A DNA stretch of 64,000 bases from positions 62,001-126,000 of the forward strand of contig CAMTWO010000023.1 of assembly GCA_947085405.1 (NCBI GenBank), given 5' to 3'. Positions within the stretch are counted from its first letter, which is position 1; every line of letters begins with the position of its first letter. A program made the position numbers and the translations under genes. This stretch comes from JASEGV01 sp947085405. Its GTDB lineage: Bacteria; Bacteroidota; Ignavibacteria; UBA10030; BY39. Of this stretch, positions 59,398-64,000 are shown in pieces. The notes beneath the pieces are model-generated. The model was given only the letters and a program-made list of their open reading frames with translations. It was not told the DNA's origin and searched no databases.

Positions 59398-60402
59398 ATG
59401 AAATACATATTAACAATATTATTCACAAGCATCTTCCTCATCGGCTGCGGGACGACAAAGGAAACTATTCCCGAATACATCTGGCCTGCACCACCGGAAC
59501 AGCCGCGTTTTAAACTTGTGAACATCATTAAAGGCGAGGATTATTTTACCAAGAGCAAATCTGATGCATTATTGAGTATCTTGGCGGGCGAATCAAAAGA
59601 GAATGCTTTAGTGCGTCCGTTCGGTGTTGCCGCCGACGCAACCGGAACCATTTACGTAACCGACACCAGCTTGAAAAATGTAATTATCTTCGATAATCAG
59701 ACCAAAGAAATGCGTTCCATCGGCGATAAAGGACAGCATAAACTTCATACACCAATCGGAGTTATTGTAACTCCTGAAAATAATATCATCGTTTCCGATT
59801 CGTTCTTAAAAAGAATTTTCGTATTCGATACGGACGGAAACGTCATCCGAACTTTCGGCAGCGAAAACCAATTTGGGTCGCCAACAGGAATTGCATACGA
59901 GCCAAAATTACGCCGACTTTATATTGTCGATACCAATAAGCACTATGTCATTGTTATAGATGACGAAGGAAACCAACTATTCACATTCGGTGAACGAGGG
60001 GGCGAAGACGGACAGTTCAATTTTCCCACAAATATTACAATCGCTTACGAAAAAATTTATGTGATAGATACATTCAACGGGCGGATTCAGATATTTGATT
60101 TGGATGGAAAATTTTTATCAAAGTTCGGTCAGTTAGGAAATACGCCAGGACATTTCGCACGTCCCAAAGGAATTGCAATAGATAGTGATAATAATATTTA
60201 CGTAACCGATGCAGCGTTCGATAACTTTCAAATTTTTAATGAGAAGGGTGAAGCATTAATGTTCATCGGAAACTCAGGAATCGGGGCGGGCGAGTTCCAT
60301 CTTCCTGCCGGAATTTTCATCGACCAAAATAATCTTATCTATGTAGTCGATCAATTAAATGCAAGAATACAAATATTTAAATATATCAACATCAATAAAT
60401 GA
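59398..60402 (+). CDS. NHL-repeat beta-propeller lipoprotein (2 of 3)
   Basis: This 334-residue lipoprotein has lipobox FLIGC (Cys near 17), the shared IWPAPPEQPRFKLV linker and about six blades, for example PFGVAADATGTIYVTDTS, PTGIAYEPKLRRLYIVDT, PKGIAIDSDNNIYVTDAA and PAGIFIDQNNLIYVVDQL. It is a clear paralogue of the proteins at 55546 and 61148. Its TGA overlaps an ATG of the following cytochrome frame, coupling the two genes. Confidence 0.93.
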   Translation: MKYILTILFTSIFLIGCGTTKETIPEYIWPAPPEQPRFKLVNIIKGEDYFTKSKSDALLSILAGESKENALVRPFGVAADATGTIYVTDTSLKNVIIFDNQTKEMRSIGDKGQHKLHTPIGVIVTPENNIIVSDSFLKRIFVFDTDGNVIRTFGSENQFGSPTGIAYEPKLRRLYIVDTNKHYVIVIDDEGNQLFTFGERGGEDGQFNFPTNITIAYEKIYVIDTFNGRIQIFDLDGKFLSKFGQLGNTPGHFARPKGIAIDSDNNIYVTDAAFDNFQIFNEKGEALMFIGNSGIGAGEFHLPAGIFIDQNNLIYVVDQLNARIQIFKYININK

Positions 60403-60416
60403 AAGGATCATTAAAA

Positions 60417-61115
60417 ATGTTTTACAAATTATCTTTATTAGTCATAACAGTAGCATTGATATTTACAGGAACTGTCGATGCTCAAATTAGAAATAGCAAG
60501 CACGATTTATCTTTCAGTTCGACAGCAACAGTTAGAACTACGACATCAGGTTATGAGGAAGTTTGTGTATTTTGCCATACTCCCCACTCGAAACAAAGCA
60601 CATCACTTTTATGGAACCGGACAGCATCGACAGCTACTTACGCAGTATATTCAAGTCCGACTATGGAAGCAACGGTACCTCAGCCGGGGGGAGTTTCAAA
60701 AAATTGCTTAAGCTGCCACGACGGGACTGTAACTTACGCAAGCATCGTGAACAATCCGGGTTCCGGCGCTGGCATAGTACCGGCTTTTAGCGGTACCGGG
60801 AAAATGGATACAACCACTGCCGCAGTTCCGGCTGGATTGGGCACAAACTTAACAAACGACCACCCGATAGGTTTTGTTTATTCGACACACAGAGCGACTG
60901 ACACCGAGCTGCGGACAGAAACTACCAGCGGTAGCAAAATTTCAGTTCAAGCAACCTCGCCTCCGCGGACTTTACCACTTTACGGCACGACAGCCGGCAC
61001 AGCTACATTAGAATGCGGAAGCTGCCACGATCCACACGGCGTTAGCGGCGTATCGATGTTTTTGCGGGTCTCAAATGCTAATAGCGAAATGTGTTTTACG
61101 TGTCATATAAAATAA
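60417..61115 (+). CDS. Tetraheme c-type cytochrome (2 of 3 paralogues)
   Basis: This roughly 232-residue exported cytochrome has signal peptide MFYKLSLLVITVALIF cleaved after VDA, then RNSKHDLSFSSTATVRT and four hemes: CVFCHTPHS, CLSCHDGT, CGSCHDPHG and C-terminal CFTCHIK. A NDHPIGFVYS block lies between hemes 2 and 3. I chose the ATG at 60417, which is preceded by AAAGGA at proper spacing. An upstream in-frame ATG (60399) overlapping the NHL gene stop would add six residues. It aligns well with the cytochrome at 56643 and with the N-terminal part of 62149. Confidence 0.92.
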   Translation: MFYKLSLLVITVALIFTGTVDAQIRNSKHDLSFSSTATVRTTTSGYEEVCVFCHTPHSKQSTSLLWNRTASTATYAVYSSPTMEATVPQPGGVSKNCLSCHDGTVTYASIVNNPGSGAGIVPAFSGTGKMDTTTAAVPAGLGTNLTNDHPIGFVYSTHRATDTELRTETTSGSKISVQATSPPRTLPLYGTTAGTATLECGSCHDPHGVSGVSMFLRVSNANSEMCFTCHIK

Positions 61116-61147
61116 TCGTATATTACTCAAGTAATAAATAGATAAAC

Positions 61148-62149
61148 TTGATTTTTTTTAAACCATATATTAACTACATCGCTGTTGCAATTATTATTTT
61201 GTGCAGTTGTGAAATGGTATCACAAACGCAGCAGCCGCTTGTTTGGCCCCCGCCGCAGCAGAAAGCACGCATCCAGCATCTTCAAATCATATCTTCGCTG
61301 AAAGATATCGGGGCTGATGAAGGTTTTTTCTCGAAACTTTTTAATTTTATTTTCGGCACCGAATCTTCTGAACGTTGGTTGGAACAACCTGTTGGAATAG
61401 CAGTGAGTAATAATCAAGTCATATACATCGCTGATCCGGGAGCAAAGTGTGTTCACATCCTCGATTTAAAAAATAGCAATTACGATTTCATCGAGCGTGC
61501 CGACAACCACACTCTAATATCACCCGTAGGTATTGCAGTTGATTCAAAAGGGAGAATTTATGTTTCTGACTCTCAATTAAAAAAAGTATTTGTGTTCGAT
61601 AACAATCACAAACCCCTTTCCTATATCAATTACGAGTTCATCAGGCCTACGGGTTTAGCTATTAAAGATAACAAGTTGTATGTAACTGATACAGGTAATC
61701 ATTCGGTGATTGTTTTCGATTTGAATGGAAAATATATTTTGTCATTCGGTAAGCGCGGCAGCGGTACGAGCGAATTCAATTATCCTGTTCACCTTACAGC
61801 GTCTAATTCTATTTTTATTGTGGATGCAATGAATCATCGTATTCAGGCATTCGATAACGATGGAAATTATCGTTTAGCATTTGGAAGAATCGGAAATTTA
61901 GCCGGACATTTTGCCCATCCGAAATCGATAGCGACAGATTCTGACGGGAACGTTTATGTAACAGATGCCTTAATGGATAATTTCCAGATATTCAACAACC
62001 GCGGCGATTTATTGTTAGTCGTTGGATCGAAAGGAATTGAGAAGGGCGAGTTTATGAGTCCGAGCGGGATTGCAATTGATGGACAAAATAATATTTATGT
62101 GGTTGATTCTTTAAATAAGAGAATACAAATTTTTAAATATTTGAAATAA
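61148..62149 (+). CDS. NHL-repeat beta-propeller lipoprotein (3 of 3)
   Basis: This 333-residue protein starts at a TTG codon; the next in-frame ATG lies after the lipobox, so TTG is required to keep the signal peptide MIFFKPYINYIAVAIIILC with its CSC lipobox. The shared WPPPQQKARIQHL linker follows, then about six blades such as PVGIAVDSKGRIYVSDSQ, PKSIATDSDGNVYVTDAL and PSGIAIDGQNNIYVVDSL. Its stop codon shares one base with the ATG of the long cytochrome downstream (TAATG). Confidence 0.9.
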   Translation: MIFFKPYINYIAVAIIILCSCEMVSQTQQPLVWPPPQQKARIQHLQIISSLKDIGADEGFFSKLFNFIFGTESSERWLEQPVGIAVSNNQVIYIADPGAKCVHILDLKNSNYDFIERADNHTLISPVGIAVDSKGRIYVSDSQLKKVFVFDNNHKPLSYINYEFIRPTGLAIKDNKLYVTDTGNHSVIVFDLNGKYILSFGKRGSGTSEFNYPVHLTASNSIFIVDAMNHRIQAFDNDGNYRLAFGRIGNLAGHFAHPKSIATDSDGNVYVTDALMDNFQIFNNRGDLLLVVGSKGIEKGEFMSPSGIAIDGQNNIYVVDSLNKRIQIFKYLK

Positions 62150-64000
62150 TGTTAAACCGGATTAACATATTATTTTTAACATTCTTAATTTTTATAAGTT
62201 GTTCATTTCTTTTTGCACAAACGAGTATCAGAACCTCAAAACACAACTTAAGCACAACGGGAACTGGAACTATCAAAGCATCATCCGAAACCGAGATATG
62301 TATTTTCTGCCACACTCCGCACAGCAAACAAGCGACATCACAGTTGTGGAACCGTCAGCCGACTACGGCAACATATACACTATACTCGAGCGATTATCTC
62401 ACAAGTATTTCTTATAGTGCACCGAATCAGCCAAATGCAAAATCGAAACTTTGCTTATCGTGCCACGATGGAACAATAGCAATCGGAACAGTTTACAACA
62501 CACGCGGTGCAGGCAGCACAGGTACTATCAGTATGACTGGCGGAGTTACTACTATGCCTGTCGCATCTACCGGAAATATCGGTACGAATTTAGCGAACGA
62601 TCATCCCGTTGGTTATTTATACGAGCCGGCAAAAGACAATCAATTAGTATCGCGAACATTTCCGTGGAACACAGCAGTCAAACTTGACCCTGATGCTTCA
62701 ACCGGACGAGTTGAATGCCATAGTTGTCATAATGCTCACGACAATCAATTTAGTTCTTTCCTTCGTATGAGTAATGCTAATGCCGGCTTATGCACACATT
62801 GTCATACCAAAACTAATTATACTACATCAATTCACCGTACATCTACAACAGCATACACACCAACCGGCGGAAGCGCGACCACAGTCGGTGAGTATTCCTG
62901 CCGTAGTTGTCATAAGTCGCATTCAGGCGGTGGAACACCTTACATCCAACGGGCAGTTGAACAAAACACTTGTTACGACGGAACGAATACTGGCTGTCAC
63001 GGAACCAATGCGCCGGCAGCTAACCGGATTCAACCTGAGTTGAATAAAGCCTGGAAACATCCAACAAACACAACTGACGGACGACACAAAAACCGGATTA
63101 CACACGAAACCACAACCGAACTTGGCAGCACAAATCGTCACTCCGAATGTCAGGATTGCCACAACCCGCACCAAGCACAAATAGCAGTTACAAAATCAAC
63201 ACGAGGAACTTTAAGAATTTCTGCCGCACTACGTGGAACTTGGGGCGTTCAGCCAACTTGGCCCACACCAAACACGGCGATGCTTACAAATGATGTAACA
63301 TGGGCAGTGCCGACTGTTTATACAAAAGTTACAACCCCAACCGATGAATATCAGGTTTGCTTAAAATGTCATTCCGGCTATGTTACGCTGCCCGTTGGTA
63401 AACGTGATATTGCCGCCGAAATAAATCCTCAGTACGCTTCATATCATGGGATCGTTCCGGGTGGAACTACAAATGCAAACGTAACAACTACGACGACAAA
63501 CGAACCATGGGCAACAAACAAGCGAGTTTGGTGCAGCGATTGTCACGGGAGCGAAAGCAGCACTTCGCCGCGAGGTTCACACGGTTCAATTTTGAATAAT
63601 GTTGGTCCCGGCACTTCAAATTCTGACAAGATGTTGATTGCTACAATTGCGAGTACATCGGCTGGGACTCCGCTTTGTTTGGTATGCCATAAAGCAGCAT
63701 CGTATAACACAGCTTCAACTGGTAGCAGATTTCCTGAACATTCCCGCAGCGCTCATAAAGTTGCCGAAGGTTGCTTTACCTGCCACATGTGGGACTTTGC
63801 AGGAACTACACTCAACACCGGCGGTAAGAGCGGAAGAATTAATGCTCACGGCTGGAATAAACGTTACTACTGGCGCGAAAGCGGTTCTACACTTGCTGCC
63901 GGAACGCGTGTTATGGCTGATAGATTTGTAGGCGGTTATATTTCCGATGTGAACTTTACAGGAAGACAATGCTTTACTGATGCCGACGTAACACGCGGAT
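62149..64000 (+). CDS. Long multiheme c-type cytochrome (at least 10 hemes), 3' end beyond window
   Basis: The plus strand is open from the ATG at 62149 to the window edge, 617 codons so far. After a signal peptide (cleavage near LFAQ) the first four hemes (CIFCHTPHS, CLSCHDGT, CHSCHNAH, CTHCHTK) repeat the tetraheme layout of the two paralogues, including NDHPVGYLYE. The protein then continues with CRSCH, CQDCH, CLKCH, CSDCH, CLVCH and CFTCH. There is also an unusual C-X7-CH at C275-H284. It is translationally coupled to NHL lipoprotein 3. The protein is probably exported, possibly surface exposed; its exact heme count and anchor lie outside the window. Confidence 0.92.
   Translation, partial: MLNRINILFLTFLIFISCSFLFAQTSIRTSKHNLSTTGTGTIKASSETEICIFCHTPHSKQATSQLWNRQPTTATYTLYSSDYLTSISYSAPNQPNAKSKLCLSCHDGTIAIGTVYNTRGAGSTGTISMTGGVTTMPVASTGNIGTNLANDHPVGYLYEPAKDNQLVSRTFPWNTAVKLDPDASTGRVECHSCHNAHDNQFSSFLRMSNANAGLCTHCHTKTNYTTSIHRTSTTAYTPTGGSATTVGEYSCRSCHKSHSGGGTPYIQRAVEQNTCYDGTNTGCHGTNAPAANRIQPELNKAWKHPTNTTDGRHKNRITHETTTELGSTNRHSECQDCHNPHQAQIAVTKSTRGTLRISAALRGTWGVQPTWPTPNTAMLTNDVTWAVPTVYTKVTTPTDEYQVCLKCHSGYVTLPVGKRDIAAEINPQYASYHGIVPGGTTNANVTTTTTNEPWATNKRVWCSDCHGSESSTSPRGSHGSILNNVGPGTSNSDKMLIATIASTSAGTPLCLVCHKAASYNTASTGSRFPEHSRSAHKVAEGCFTCHMWDFAGTTLNTGGKSGRINAHGWNKRYYWRESGSTLAAGTRVMADRFVGGYISDVNFTGRQCFTDADVTRG

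Noticed and set aside
62774..63931. Short plus- and minus-strand frames in the last 1.2 kb
   Set aside because: They are shadows of the long multiheme cytochrome that stays open from 62149 to the window edge.

Overview
The window is a 64 kb chromosomal stretch of a free-living, apparently anaerobic or facultative bacterium with moderately low GC. The gene content (DUF4783 protein, four-helix-bundle S23-like proteins, AsnA-type asparagine synthetase, abundant c-type cytochromes, NtrY-like kinase) points to the Bacteroidota/Chlorobiota/Ignavibacteriota (FCB) side of the tree, most likely an Ignavibacteria-type lineage. That placement is inference from gene content, not from a marker phylogeny.

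Layout. (1) 1-7.0 kb: housekeeping genes, with a partial rqcH-like gene, then yicC-gmk-rpoZ-coaBC-udg-dnaB as a tight plus-strand operon and a lipoprotein. (2) 7.0-16.1 kb, minus strand: pgeF, a very large NtrY-like membrane histidine kinase, a DUF4783 protein, an Fn3 lipoprotein, the pyrR-pyrB-pyrC operon, tRNA-Val(CAC), and a second tRNA-Val copy broken by a palindromic insertion. (3) 16.2-20.0 kb, plus strand: mgsA, asnA, a glcD-like flavoprotein, an EamA transporter. (4) 20.0-45.9 kb, minus strand: a purine/urate-type catabolic island. It holds two molybdenum hydroxylases of different architecture, their maturation genes (xdhC, mocA-like), a knotted carbamoyltransferase (ygeW-like), a YgeY-like peptidase, a PLP enzyme in the ygeX slot, two SsnA-like amidohydrolases, a threonine-synthase-like enzyme and a PreT-PreA-like Fe-S flavoprotein. 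Toxin-antitoxin, nuclease, ATPase and S23 genes sit between the catabolic genes, several of them in the same tight operon. (5) 46.4-49.8 kb: mfd. (6) 49.9-64.0 kb, plus strand: a c-heme-bearing histidine kinase with a sigma-54 activator and a lone receiver, then a surface electron-transfer locus. That locus comprises an octaheme cytochrome, two outer-membrane barrel-type proteins and three tandem pairs of NHL-propeller lipoprotein plus multiheme cytochrome; the last cytochrome runs off the window.

A feature that cuts across all regions is a population of short perfect hairpins, mostly 6-10 bp arms around a 3-nt loop, plus larger GC-rich palindromes. They occur between genes, inside a tRNA gene, and in frame within at least three coding sequences (a DUF1016 nuclease, a threonine-synthase-like gene, a xanthine-dehydrogenase small subunit). 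Degenerate A/T-rich word tracts also surround both S23 genes.

How the genes may work together: the island would convert oxidised purines through Mo-hydroxylase chemistry, amidohydrolysis and carbamoyl transfer to ammonia and a carbon skeleton, releasing electrons. The 50-64 kb locus looks like a redox-sensing and electron-export system. No direct link between the two can be seen in the sequence.
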